From positions 1 through 40,937 of the forward strand of contig JABFGI010000015.1 in assembly GCA_013112535.1 (NCBI GenBank): a DNA stretch of 40,937 nt, read 5' to 3'. A program made the position numbers and the translations under genes. Origin of the DNA: Pseudomonadota bacterium. Lineage in GTDB: Bacteria; Pseudomonadota; Gammaproteobacteria; Eutrophobiales; Eutrophobiaceae. Below, piece after piece: positions 25,478 to 34,350 of the stretch (position 1 is its first letter; each line of letters starts with the position of its first letter). The notes under the pieces are model-generated. The model ran no database searches. It saw nothing but the letters and a program-made list of their open reading frames with translations, and was not told the DNA's origin.

Positions 25478-26515
25478 TTACCGCGTTCTCTCCTGGGTAA
25501 TTAACCAACGATTATTTACCTTGCGCATTAATATTTCCTTTTTAACCTTATCACCATAAGTATCTGACTGGTAACTTTGTGTAAACCTGATCTCGGCATA
25601 ATCTTTACCATGAAGATTAATTTTTATGTTTGCTAAAGAAATTTTAATAAATCGCGGTTTACGTAAACGCACACGACGTTCTTTTTCCCAGGCTGTACGA
25701 CTCAAGCCTTTTGGCGGAACGAACTCTCTGCCATAACTGGCAAGGTAACTATCCACGTCCTGGGCAGACCAGGCATTAGCCCAGCTTTTTATTGCTGCTT
25801 CAACAGCATTTCGATTGTTTGCTTTTTCCTCTTCAGGATCAGCTTTTATCGACTCTTTATCTTTTTTAACTGCAGGTTTGGCCGGAACAGTAATAATTTC
25901 CGGCTCCTGTAGCGTTTTGACTTCAGGCCTGGTTTCAGGTTTTGAAACCGGTTTAGCTTCCGGAGCAGCAACTGCAACGACTGTCTTTTCCGGTTTTGAT
26001 GGTGACGGTGCAGAAATTAATTCATTTACCAATGATAATTTTTCTCTGGCAGCAGTATTACTGGTATCTAACTCCAGTGCCTGGTTGTATGCACGACTGG
26101 CCATTTTGGCATATATATCACCTAAATTTTCGTGTGCAGTGGCATAACTGGGATGAGTATTAATTGCACTTTTCAGTGCTTCTGAGGCTTCTGTATATTT
26201 TCCCTGAGCAGCATAAACGACCGCAAGATTATTAAACGGCTCAGGTAAGTCGGGGTTTTCTTTTGTTAATTTAATAAACACCTGCTCAGCATCGCTATAT
26301 CTATCAAGACGAGTTAATACCAGCCCCTTCATAAATTGCAATTTAATATCTGATGAACTTTGTGATAGTTGCTCATCTGTTAATTTAAGGGCTTCTTTAT
26401 ATTTACCCTCGTTTATTAAAAGCTGGATATCACCATAAGATGTTTGTGCAAATACGCTGGAGAAACAGAAAATGGAAGTCAAAAAAAGTGAAAAAATCGT
26501 TTTATAAAAAGTCAT
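25478..26515 (-). CDS. TPR protein with C-terminal NTF2-like domain
   Basis: About 345 residues from ATG 26515 (GGAAG upstream; the frame reaches 26569). Signal peptide (MTFYKTIFSLFLTSIFCFSS, cleaved near VFA-QTS). TPR repeats fill about 25-160 (YKEALKLTDEQL, YSDAEQVFIKLTKENPDLPEPFNNLAVVYAAQGKY, YTEASEALKSAI). A Pro/Lys/Glu-rich linker follows, then an NTF2-like domain (WANAWSAQDVDSYLASYGREF to the end) closely similar to that of the L,D-transpeptidase downstream. The two genes are an operon in the periplasm; the TPR protein may be a scaffold or regulator of the enzyme. Confidence 0.85.
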   Translation of the reverse strand: MTFYKTIFSLFLTSIFCFSSVFAQTSYGDIQLLINEGKYKEALKLTDEQLSQSSSDIKLQFMKGLVLTRLDRYSDAEQVFIKLTKENPDLPEPFNNLAVVYAAQGKYTEASEALKSAINTHPSYATAHENLGDIYAKMASRAYNQALELDTSNTAAREKLSLVNELISAPSPSKPEKTVVAVAAPEAKPVSKPETRPEVKTLQEPEIITVPAKPAVKKDKESIKADPEEEKANNRNAVEAAIKSWANAWSAQDVDSYLASYGREFVPPKGLSRTAWEKERRVRLRKPRFIKISLANIKINLHGKDYAEIRFTQSYQSDTYGDKVKKEILMRKVNNRWLITQERTR

Positions 26516-26571
26516 TGGTACTTCCATTAGTAGTGAATTGATTAAGATTTCCTGCTTCAATCTTCGCAAAT

Positions 26572-26645
26572 TGGAGCCCCGAGAGGGAATCGAACCCCCA
26601 ATAGGTGATTACAAATCACCGGTTATACCATTTAACTATCGGGGC
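26572..26645 (-). tRNA. tRNA-Thr (anticodon TGT)
   Basis: A full cloverleaf of 74 bases including encoded CCA. Acceptor GCCCCGA pairs with TCGGGGC; the anticodon arm is GGTGA-TTTGTAA-TCACC, giving anticodon TGT (reads ACA); the T arm is GGGGGTTCGATTCCCTC (GTTCGATTC core). It lies on the minus strand upstream of the TPR/L,D-transpeptidase pair. Confidence 0.95.
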
Positions 26646-26725
26646 AATGTGATCCATTGCCTCAATGTATTCAATTCATAAAATACAAATTTGTAAAATT
26701 TTGTGGGCATATTCTAAGGATTTCC

Positions 26726-27589
26726 TTATCGCATAGCAATTGCATTGCAATCAACAGGTAATGCATTAAATCGGGCAGGAAATCCGGTAAATAAATCATT
26801 CACGTATTCGGAATTTTGAACGACGCTAACATCGAACCAGTGTAGCTTCTTTCCTCCGGAATAAGGAACCACGACCGATTGGTAACCTTTCGCCTTAATC
26901 TCGTTTAAACGACGATTTACCGAAGCCTGACTGGAAAATAAACCTAACGAAATAGCATTTAACAAATCCCCTTCCCTGATTAAACGTAAATCTTTAACTC
27001 CTTTTTGCTTGAGATCACTCATTGCAGCTTCGGCTTGTTCCCGTGAGTCGCGTGGTGCCAGATAAACCCAGAACAACTGTTTTCCCTGCTCATCTGTCTG
27101 CCTTTCCTGATAAATAATTCCCCTTTCATCAAGCCACTTTGATAATAACTCCGATTCCGTCTGATTCGGAATAGGGCCATAAGTATAACAGACTGTTTTT
27201 TCTGTTATTGTATTAGGTACTTCATCGACAATAAACTCGGGTAGCGCAATATCCAGAGGCTCATCATCCTGTTTTAAATTTTCATCCAATTTCGAAATTA
27301 TTGTCTCTGTTAAAAGTGAGCCCATCATTTTCTCTGTATTAGGATTTAGTTCGATAGGTAATACCGGTTCTGAATTAAAATTTTCCATGGAAAGCTCATT
27401 ATCGAGTTTAATATGGCTTCTTGTTTCCGGCAGTTTCTCAAGTTCACTTAGTAAAACGAGCTTTTGCGTCCCCGCCGGTACTTTAATTGCGGATGAAACA
27501 TTAGCGCGTTTTAGACTGCTGTCGCGATCAATTTCCCAGCCTAGATAAATAAAATTAAGCAGTAGCAACAATATAAAAAACCATTTCAT
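26726..27589 (-). CDS. SPOR-domain membrane protein
   Basis: 287 residues. One N-terminal membrane helix (MKWFFILLLLLNFIYLGW), a disordered acidic middle and a SPOR domain at about 140-245 (CYTYGPIPNQTESELLSKWLDERG, FWVYLAPRDSREQAEAAMSDLKQKGV, ISLGLFSSQASVNRRLNEIKAKGY). SPOR domains bind glycan strands lacking stem peptides, usually at division sites. The start overlaps the coaX stop as ATGA. The order birA-coaX-SPOR protein is common in gammaproteobacteria, which supports co-expression rather than a shared function. Confidence 0.88.
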   Translation of the reverse strand: MKWFFILLLLLNFIYLGWEIDRDSSLKRANVSSAIKVPAGTQKLVLLSELEKLPETRSHIKLDNELSMENFNSEPVLPIELNPNTEKMMGSLLTETIISKLDENLKQDDEPLDIALPEFIVDEVPNTITEKTVCYTYGPIPNQTESELLSKWLDERGIIYQERQTDEQGKQLFWVYLAPRDSREQAEAAMSDLKQKGVKDLRLIREGDLLNAISLGLFSSQASVNRRLNEIKAKGYQSVVVPYSGGKKLHWFDVSVVQNSEYVNDLFTGFPARFNALPVDCNAIAMR

Positions 27590-28332
27590 TGGCGAGCCTT
27601 ATGAAGCATTGAAAGTCCCATGAGCACTAAATTCGGTTCATATTCAAACGGGTGATTTAATAACGACTTAATTGAACTGGCCATACCGCCCGACATTATA
27701 CACTTCACTCCGGAATTTGATTCATCAGAAAATGTTTTAACCGTGTGGTCGATAATGGATACAGCTGCCAGAAAAGAGCCATTGTTCACTGCTGTTTGGG
27801 TATCCTGAGCATATTCAATGGATGGCATAGTCCTGATATTTGTATTTATTTGTACTGTATTATCCACTAACGTCTTCTGCATTAATTCAATACCCGGGAT
27901 TATATAACCACCTGAATGTTTCCCGCTTGCATCGATTAAATCTATTGTTAATGCAGTTCCACAACCCACCAGACACAATGCTGTTTGATTCATTTCCCAG
28001 GCAGCAATCATTGCTAACCATCGGTCAAGACCCATCTGTTCAGTATCTTCATAACTGTTTGTTAATTCCTTGTAGTGCGTTGACACACACGGTTGCCAAC
28101 AATCCTGTTGCCAATGTTCTTTTGTCCAGTCATTAAGTAAGATAAAAATAGAATCTCCGGCAACATTTGAAACCAGAACATTCGATGGCTTTTCAAAAGA
28201 AGATAAATTTTCAATAATCTCTTTTTCAAAATTAGTTTTTGTATAACTAAATACGCCGCTAGAAATGAAAGCTTCCTGTTCTTGCTTTGCCCAGTTGACA
28301 GATGAGTTACCGATATCCAACAGTAGATTCAT
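27586..28332 (-). CDS. coaX: Type III pantothenate kinase
   Basis: 248 residues. It begins MNLLLDIGNSSVNWA (the D-x-G-N-S/T phosphate motif of the ASKHA fold), and has EDTEQMGLDRWLAMIAAWE (the GxDR catalytic region), CLVGCGTALTIDLID and HSGGYIIPGIELM, all typical of CoaX. It phosphorylates pantothenate in the first step of CoA synthesis and is not feedback-inhibited by CoA. Start ATG overlaps the birA stop as TAATG, so it is translationally coupled. Confidence 0.94.
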   Translation of the reverse strand: MNLLLDIGNSSVNWAKQEQEAFISSGVFSYTKTNFEKEIIENLSSFEKPSNVLVSNVAGDSIFILLNDWTKEHWQQDCWQPCVSTHYKELTNSYEDTEQMGLDRWLAMIAAWEMNQTALCLVGCGTALTIDLIDASGKHSGGYIIPGIELMQKTLVDNTVQINTNIRTMPSIEYAQDTQTAVNNGSFLAAVSIIDHTVKTFSDESNSGVKCIMSGGMASSIKSLLNHPFEYEPNLVLMGLSMLHKARQ

Positions 28333-29312
28333 TATGATGCCACTCTCAAACTAATTTCACCTGAGGTATAACTTTTTATTTTTCCGTCAACAGATATCAG
28401 CAGTGCTCCCTGATCATCCACACCTTTTAATACACCCTCAATTACTTCATTAGGTAAAAGTAACTTCGCATGCCGTTCGGAATGACAGTCCAGCACTCGC
28501 CATTCATCAAGTAAATTTAAACTTTGATCGTTTTGCATACTGTCTAATACTTCAAACACTTTCGATAATAGAGTTGCCACCATAGCATTCCTGGATATAC
28601 GTTGATTTGTATGACTACAGATATCTGTTACCGGTTGAGCAATTTGCGTCTTGATTTCTTCATTCAGTTCATAATTTAGACCTATACCGATAACGACATC
28701 AACAGGCCCACTGGTTTCACCACGAATCTCAATTAATATGCCGCCAATTTTTTTATTCTTTACAACGATATCATTGGGCCATTTTAAACCAATATTATCT
28801 ATATTTTCTGAATGTAGCGCACGAGCTATAGCTACACCCATATATAAAGATAACTGACTAAATGTTTTCGGTACAATATCAAATCGCCAACCAACAGAAA
28901 GAGTTATACCACTGCCTAAAGGCGCTATCCATTTATTACCTCTTCTACCTCGCCCTTGAGATTGATATTCTGCCAACACAACATTGCCATGAATGGTTTC
29001 GTTTTTCAGTTGATCAAATAAATTTGAATTCGTTGAATCCGTCTTAAATAACACATCAATTTTATGGCATGATTTCTTTATGCGAGGAGACAAACACTTT
29101 TTAATTTTTTCTTCGGAAAATAATTCTATAGGTTGATTTAAGCAATAACCTTTACCGCGCACTGCTTCTATATTAAGACCTAAAGATTCCAACAGCCTGA
29201 TAGATTTCCAGATTGCTGCTCTGGAAATATTAAGATGAGTTGCTAGTACTTCACCTGAATGGAATTGTCCATCTGAAAGTATTGATAAAAGATAAGCATG
29301 CCCTTTTTTCAT
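28332..29312 (-). CDS. birA: Bifunctional biotin ligase / biotin operon repressor BirA
   Basis: 326 residues, so the long, DNA-binding form. The N-terminus is a winged helix (ILSDGQFHSGEVLATHLNISRAAIWKSIRLLESLGL, about 8-50). The ligase domain has QGRGRRGNKW, the biotinoyl-adenylate loop (GRGRRG), then WPNDIVVKNKKIGGILIE and GIGLNYE. It charges biotin carriers and represses biotin genes. It is the first gene of the birA-coaX-SPOR operon. No bio operon is in the window. Confidence 0.94.
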   Translation of the reverse strand: MKKGHAYLLSILSDGQFHSGEVLATHLNISRAAIWKSIRLLESLGLNIEAVRGKGYCLNQPIELFSEEKIKKCLSPRIKKSCHKIDVLFKTDSTNSNLFDQLKNETIHGNVVLAEYQSQGRGRRGNKWIAPLGSGITLSVGWRFDIVPKTFSQLSLYMGVAIARALHSENIDNIGLKWPNDIVVKNKKIGGILIEIRGETSGPVDVVIGIGLNYELNEEIKTQIAQPVTDICSHTNQRISRNAMVATLLSKVFEVLDSMQNDQSLNLLDEWRVLDCHSERHAKLLLPNEVIEGVLKGVDDQGALLISVDGKIKSYTSGEISLRVAS

Positions 29313-29391
29313 AGACAGGAATATTTTAAATCGTCAATGATTAAGTGCTTATTTTGAAGTAATTCAATATTGAAAATTAACCGTTCAATAA

Positions 29392-31233
29392 TTAGATGTC
29401 ATCTTTACGTAAAGTCGCATCATCATCAATATCTGAATCTGAATCATCATCTAACATAATGGTTTCATCTTCGGAGTCGACATCATCTTCATCAAGTGTA
29501 AATTCTGGTTCAAGCGTTTCCTTTTCAGCTTCAGGCAAATCACGGATTATAGTATCTTCATCATCAGGATCCGGTTCATACAAATCAGATAGTTCACCGG
29601 CTGACGCTGCGCCCGTTATATCGAAATCCATATCAGCGTCAGACTTTCCCATACTAACACCATCGCTATCACGAATTTCAGTGGCTTCTTCTGAATCATC
29701 TATAGCTGCGGGTTGTGCAGCAAATACGGTATTGGATATCACGGTCATACCACTGTCTTCCATTTCCGGCATAATGAATTCAAAATCACATTTATGTAAT
29801 CGTATGCGGTCACCGTGTTTTAAACGCACTTCAGTACTAACTGGTTGGCCGTTTACAAATGTGCCATTGATACTTCCCTGATCTACTATCCAGTATGAAT
29901 AATCTTTAAATTCAATGAGTGCATGACGTCGACCGATTGTCGATTCATTTACAACAATATAATCAAGATGATCAGTATCTTTTCCAGCAACACGGCCGAA
30001 CATGGTGGGCTTAGTTCCTAGTTTATGCGTTTGTTTATCTGTTTTTCCTTGTAAGTCATTGATGTACGCTTCCTGAGCAACCGCATCTTCTCCTGCTTTT
30101 AAATCGCGATTACGTCGTAAAAGTAGAATCAATATTCCTAACAATGTCAGCGTCAAAACAATTGCCGCAGCAATCATGATCATTGAACGAATTCGTTCTT
30201 CTTCGCCCATTGATTGTACGGGCACTTCGATAATCACAGGTGCAGGAGGAGCTTGTTCTATAACTGGAGCGGGCACTTCTACCGAGGTTTGAACAATTTC
30301 GGGTTCGGGTTCGGGTTCAGGTTCGGGAGGTGTATTAATTATTTTATTGATCTGCTCAAAAACGTTTTGTAAATCATTAACTGTTAATGCACGATAATAT
30401 TCACCATCTGTTTTTTGCGAGATCGATTGTATTAACTGAAAATCTGCCTCTTCAGTAAACGCAATACCGAAAATTTTGATGTTATTATCTGCTGCATCCG
30501 GTGCTAAATCTTCTCGCAACCATTTTGACTTTTCTATATCTTTTTCTGGTGCGCCCGTATCAACAATGCCATCAGTCATAAAGATGATGGATTTTTCTGC
30601 ATCATCCCGTCCGTTATTTTTTAGTTCGTATATCGCTCGTTCAATTCCTGCCGGACTATCAGTAAATAGTCCTTTGTAATTTATATTTTCGATACTATTA
30701 AGCAGGAGTTCACGATTTGCCAATGATGATACTGTTAAAGGAACTGGTAAACGTACAGCTTGATCAAAAATGACAACACCGACACGGGTGTTTTCATCTT
30801 GTTGGCTGATAAATTCTTTTACTGCTTTGTTGACCAGAAAATTCGGATCATTCTTTTTCATGCTACCTGAATTATCCAGAACCAGGACAACATCTTTACT
30901 TAGTTCACCAATCGTAATTTCTTCAACCTGAAGTTCTGCTTCAAGTGGATCTTCATCCAGAACATCATTTTCAATGACATCGTCAATTATATCAGTCGCT
31001 TCCGGGAGCAGCTCTTCTATCGCTTCTATCGACTCAGATTCAATTTCAGATAAAACAGCACCTTCAAGTTCTTCCTCTTTCAAAAGAGAGCTGTCTTCAA
31101 TCTCAGGCATTGCAGTGTCGATAGTATGGAGCTCAGAATCGACAGTCACATCAATCGCATCAGGCTCTGCATTAACGGCCGAAAACAACAAAATAAGTGA
31201 AATTTTTAAAATGAGTCTAAACATATTTTCCAT
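29392..31233 (-). CDS. VWA-FHA membrane protein with acidic C-terminal tail
   Basis: 613 residues. Signal peptide (about 1-22), an acidic stretch (to 105), and a periplasmic von Willebrand A domain (about 113-300) with the metal-site motif D120-N-S-G-S124 and MTDGIVDTG. A P-E-P-E linker leads to a membrane helix (MIMIAAAIVLTLTLLGILI). Then comes a cytoplasmic FHA domain (TIGRRHALIEF, DQGSINGTFVNG) and a strongly acidic tail of about 110 residues. The tail has five T-x-x-x-D motifs (T518, T561, T579, T591, T607). It looks like a sensor that links an outside ligand to phosphothreonine binding inside. A start at 31224 (GGA upstream) is also possible. Function unknown. Confidence 0.85.
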   Translation of the reverse strand: MENMFRLILKISLILLFSAVNAEPDAIDVTVDSELHTIDTAMPEIEDSSLLKEEELEGAVLSEIESESIEAIEELLPEATDIIDDVIENDVLDEDPLEAELQVEEITIGELSKDVVLVLDNSGSMKKNDPNFLVNKAVKEFISQQDENTRVGVVIFDQAVRLPVPLTVSSLANRELLLNSIENINYKGLFTDSPAGIERAIYELKNNGRDDAEKSIIFMTDGIVDTGAPEKDIEKSKWLREDLAPDAADNNIKIFGIAFTEEADFQLIQSISQKTDGEYYRALTVNDLQNVFEQINKIINTPPEPEPEPEPEIVQTSVEVPAPVIEQAPPAPVIIEVPVQSMGEEERIRSMIMIAAAIVLTLTLLGILILLLRRNRDLKAGEDAVAQEAYINDLQGKTDKQTHKLGTKPTMFGRVAGKDTDHLDYIVVNESTIGRRHALIEFKDYSYWIVDQGSINGTFVNGQPVSTEVRLKHGDRIRLHKCDFEFIMPEMEDSGMTVISNTVFAAQPAAIDDSEEATEIRDSDGVSMGKSDADMDFDITGAASAGELSDLYEPDPDDEDTIIRDLPEAEKETLEPEFTLDEDDVDSEDETIMLDDDSDSDIDDDATLRKDDI

Positions 31234-31326
31234 AAATTTAATGAAATATCAGATTATCTGGTTGGTTCATTATATGTCTATTCCTAACATACTGAAATGC
31301 CTTACTTATATCTAGCAGAATACAGT

Positions 31327-32157
31327 CTAAGCTCCGGTCGCAACCGGCTTTGCTGGATCACTGCTCCATTCACTCCATGAGCCAGCATAAAGCTTTGGCA
31401 GGGCCAAACCGGCATAGGCTGCTGCAAGTAAATTATGACAAGCTGTGACACCGGAACCACAATAAAACACGGCTTCTTCTGCCGGTATGTTTCCAAATAC
31501 TTGCTCGAATTCCTGTTTTAATACTGACTTTTCTTTAAAACTGCCACTTTCAGACAGGTTTTCTTTAAAAAACCGGTTAACTGCACCAGGGATATGGCCT
31601 GCAGCCTTATCTATCGGTTCGGATTCGCCTCTATAACGAACCGGTTCACGCGAATCAATAAGTAAACGTGCACACTCAACTTGATCAATATTGATAACAT
31701 CGTGCGTTTTTGATGCTTTTTTATACACACCTTGTTTACGCTCTTCATTACTTGAGTCTACAGGACCACCAGCATTAAGCCATGCTTGCCAACCTCCATC
31801 TAAAACAGCGACATGCTGATGTTGCATGTGTTTTAACATCCACCAGAAACGAGCAGCAAATGCGCCCGATACATTGTCATAAATAATAACCTGGGAATCT
31901 GCTTGGATACCAAGTTCGGAAAACAATTCATTCATTGCATCTTCAGTGGGTAATGGATGACGACCCTTATTTGTAGCGGGAGGCCGACTTAAGTCATCAT
32001 GTAAATCGACATAAATTGCCCCGGGGATATGATTTTCAAGATAAGCCTGCTTACCAGCATTCTTTTCCGTTAAATCATACCGTGTATCAAATATCAGCCA
32101 ATCAGGTTTCTGATAAGCATCGAGTAATGAGTCGCAGCCAATTAAAGTCGTAAACAT
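31327..32157 (-). CDS. sseA: 3-mercaptopyruvate sulfurtransferase (rhodanese family)
   Basis: 276 residues, two rhodanese domains. The first contains [15 protein letters not shown] and [15 protein letters not shown] and [10 protein letters not shown]; the second carries the active-site loop CGSGVTAC, the mercaptopyruvate type rather than the CRKGVTA of thiosulfate rhodaneses. [29 protein letters not shown] is also typical. It transfers sulfur from 3-mercaptopyruvate to thiols or cyanide, and fits the sulfur genes farther right. Monocistronic. Confidence 0.92.
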   Translation of the reverse strand: [276 protein letters not shown]

Positions 32158-32236
32158 TATCTATTTTCGTAGTTAAATTCAGGAATTTCTATTGGTTCTA
32201 TACAGTTCGTACAAATTCATTATCATAGATAATGAC

Positions 32237-33298
32237 ATGAGACGACAAAATCAACACTATTTTATATTACTATTAATTATATTTTTTCTTTCGGGCTGTA
32301 CTTCTGTCCAATATTACAGCCAGTCAATTCAAGGACAATTTGAAGTTCTCAAAAAACGTCAGGACATAAACGATATTTTAGATGATCCGAATGTTTCCTC
32401 TTCACTTAGAGACAAATTAAATACCGTATTGCAACTAAGACAATTTTCTACTGAACAACTTGGACTTCCCAAAAATAACAGCTATTTATCCTATGCTGAT
32501 CTGGAACGTGACTATGTCATCTGGAATATTTTTGCCAATGAAGAATTTTCGCTTGAACCCCTAAGTTGGTGTTACCTTATTATTGGTTGTTTAAGCTATC
32601 GAGGTTATTTTTCGCAATCAGAAGCTGAGAAAAATGCCACGCATCTTAAGCAACAAGGATATGATATTTACCTTGGAGGCGTCGCCGCCTATTCAACGCT
32701 TGGCTGGTTTGATGACCCGGTACTTAATACGATGCTGCGTTGGAGCGAGAACTATCTGGCAACTGTCATGTTTCATGAACTTGCACATCAACAGCTATAC
32801 ATCAAAAACGACACGGAATTTAATGAATCTTATGCCGATGCTGTAGCACACATTGGTGTAACGAGGTGGCTAAGACAAAAACACGATAAAGGACTACTAG
32901 ATGAATATAACCAATCTCAAATTCATGAGAAAATATTTGTGGCGCTGGTAATGCGTTATAAATCGATATTAAATAAGCTTTATCACTCATCTGAAGATAA
33001 AAAAACAAAAAGAAGTCGTAAAAAAAACTTGTTTCAAAAAATGCAGACTGAGTATTTTGAAATGACTAAATCATGGGGTGAAAACCCTTACAAAAAGTGG
33101 TTTTCGTCAGATATTAATAATGCAAAACTGGCCTCTGTTGTCACTTACAGAAAACATGTCCCTGCCTTTCTCGAAATATATGAAAAACTAAATAAAAATC
33201 TAGCTCAATTTTATTCATTTAGTAAATCATTATCGAGCTGTAACCCAATGAAACGAAAAGAAATCCTTAAAACCAGAAAAATTGAATTTGAATGTTGA
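32237..33298 (+). CDS. Predicted aminopeptidase lipoprotein (zinc, HExxH-type)
   Basis: About 353 residues from ATG 32237; a TTG at 32192 only adds a poor extension. Lipobox FFLSGC gives a lipoprotein. It has VIWNIFANEEFSLEPLSWCYLIIGCLSYRGYF, GGVAAYSTLGWFDDPVLNTML and MFHELAHQQLYIKNDTEFNESYADAVA, with the zinc motif HELAH and a downstream E-S-Y-A. This matches the COG4324-type predicted aminopeptidase family (DUF-level knowledge only). Activity has not been shown for most members. Divergent from sseA. Confidence 0.82.
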   Translation: MRRQNQHYFILLLIIFFLSGCTSVQYYSQSIQGQFEVLKKRQDINDILDDPNVSSSLRDKLNTVLQLRQFSTEQLGLPKNNSYLSYADLERDYVIWNIFANEEFSLEPLSWCYLIIGCLSYRGYFSQSEAEKNATHLKQQGYDIYLGGVAAYSTLGWFDDPVLNTMLRWSENYLATVMFHELAHQQLYIKNDTEFNESYADAVAHIGVTRWLRQKHDKGLLDEYNQSQIHEKIFVALVMRYKSILNKLYHSSEDKKTKRSRKKNLFQKMQTEYFEMTKSWGENPYKKWFSSDINNAKLASVVTYRKHVPAFLEIYEKLNKNLAQFYSFSKSLSSCNPMKRKEILKTRKIEFEC

Positions 33299-33396
33299 AG
33301 CAAATAATTGTTACACTCTAGCGACAAAAATAGGGATAGCCTTTGTCATGCTTATTGAAGAGTACAATCTGGTTCAAAAACTATAAAGCTTCTGAT

Positions 33397-33474
33397 ATGA
33401 ACTGGAAACAATTTCTTCTAAATATACTTAATATTGCTCTTTTATATTTACAGTTAATTTTACAAAAATGCTAA
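33397..33474 (+). CDS. Possible 25-residue hydrophobic peptide upstream of the FHA gene
   Basis: ATG at 33397 opens 25 codons rich in Leu/Ile (MNWKQFLLNILNIALLYLQL and five more), enough for one membrane helix. The stop overlaps the next start as ATGCTAA (33468-33474), a pattern of translational coupling; the FHA gene has no ribosome site of its own. No homologue known to me, and short frames in AT-rich DNA arise by chance. Confidence 0.25.
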   Translation: MNWKQFLLNILNIALLYLQLILQKC

Positions 33475-34349
33475 ATAAATTCTTTGCTAAACCCATAGAA
33501 GTCACAGTTGGAGAACAATCATTAAAGTTCTCATCACTTGCTGATTTTGAATTTGCACTTGCCGGAAGAACTTCAGTGCCGTCAAAAAAGATAACCAGCA
33601 TGGTGAAATTTTCTATCGATGAACTAAGAAAAGAAGCTAAAACAATTAAAGAAATTGAAAAACAGTTTGTATCAATGCTTTCAAAATCGATCGAAGATCC
33701 TGAAAGTATTAATCGTGCCTTACGGGAGATGGACGCTCAAATTTTTTCTCAGGATCACGGTTGGCGATCGATTATTGCTGCACTTCATAGTGGAGAAGAA
33801 GAATTAAACGAGTTCCGACGTGTGGCATTGGTAAAATATATGCAATACCTGTCATCGCGACAGGAAATTATCAAATACCTTTATTCTGAAAAGAAAAAGC
33901 ATGTTAAATCCAGTGTCTCTTCCAATGGCGAAGCGGGTGCTGAGTTTAAAGATACTTTAATGCTGGAAAACACTGTATTCGAACCTCTTGTAGAAGGTAA
34001 TGCTGCTGCAGAAATGGAGAAAATGCCCAAGGGCGAGAACGTCACTATAAGATTGAAAGCGGGTAAAAAAATGGATGTCCTGATATCCAAACACCCGTGT
34101 AAAATTATCTCGGATGAATCCGGATGTAAATTTGTTGATGAAGCGGGGCGAAGCTACAAACTGAAAATCGGAAAAACCGTAATTGGCCGAGATAGTAAAA
34201 CCGACATTATGATGGATCCCAACTTACGTGATGTTTCACGTACACACTTGGTTATCGAGGCTGATGATTCAAATACCCTTTACCTGACAGATCTTTCGGC
34301 TCATGGAACTTACATCCCACGTAAATATCTGGAAAGTCATACTTTCTAA
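33468..34349 (+). CDS. FHA-domain protein
   Basis: 293 residues, soluble, no signal peptide. The N-terminal half is helical and charged (SIDELRKEAKTIKEIEKQFVSML), with an unrecognised region to about 200. The C-terminal FHA domain (about 210-285) reads YKLKIGKTVIGRDSKTDI, VSRTHLVIEADDSN and TDLSAHGTYI; the core S-R-x-H is present, but the usual N-G-T is H-G-T. FHA domains bind phosphothreonine peptides. It ends one base before the convergent gene at 34351, with no terminator between. A partner for the kinase at 3694 is possible by inference. ATG start at 33468 without a clear ribosome site. Confidence 0.82.
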   Translation: MLNKFFAKPIEVTVGEQSLKFSSLADFEFALAGRTSVPSKKITSMVKFSIDELRKEAKTIKEIEKQFVSMLSKSIEDPESINRALREMDAQIFSQDHGWRSIIAALHSGEEELNEFRRVALVKYMQYLSSRQEIIKYLYSEKKKHVKSSVSSNGEAGAEFKDTLMLENTVFEPLVEGNAAAEMEKMPKGENVTIRLKAGKKMDVLISKHPCKIISDESGCKFVDEAGRSYKLKIGKTVIGRDSKTDIMMDPNLRDVSRTHLVIEADDSNTLYLTDLSAHGTYIPRKYLESHTF

Positions 34350-34350
34350 T

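Noticed and set aside
26572..26645. tRNA-Thr as an integration site for a mobile island
   Set aside because: No integrase gene lies near and I saw no repeat of the tRNA 3' end in its surroundings.
29396..29881. Open frame of 161 codons on the plus strand opposite the VWA-FHA tail
   Set aside because: Its Ser-rich product is the reverse-complement shadow of the acidic Asp/Glu tail; it has no signal of its own.
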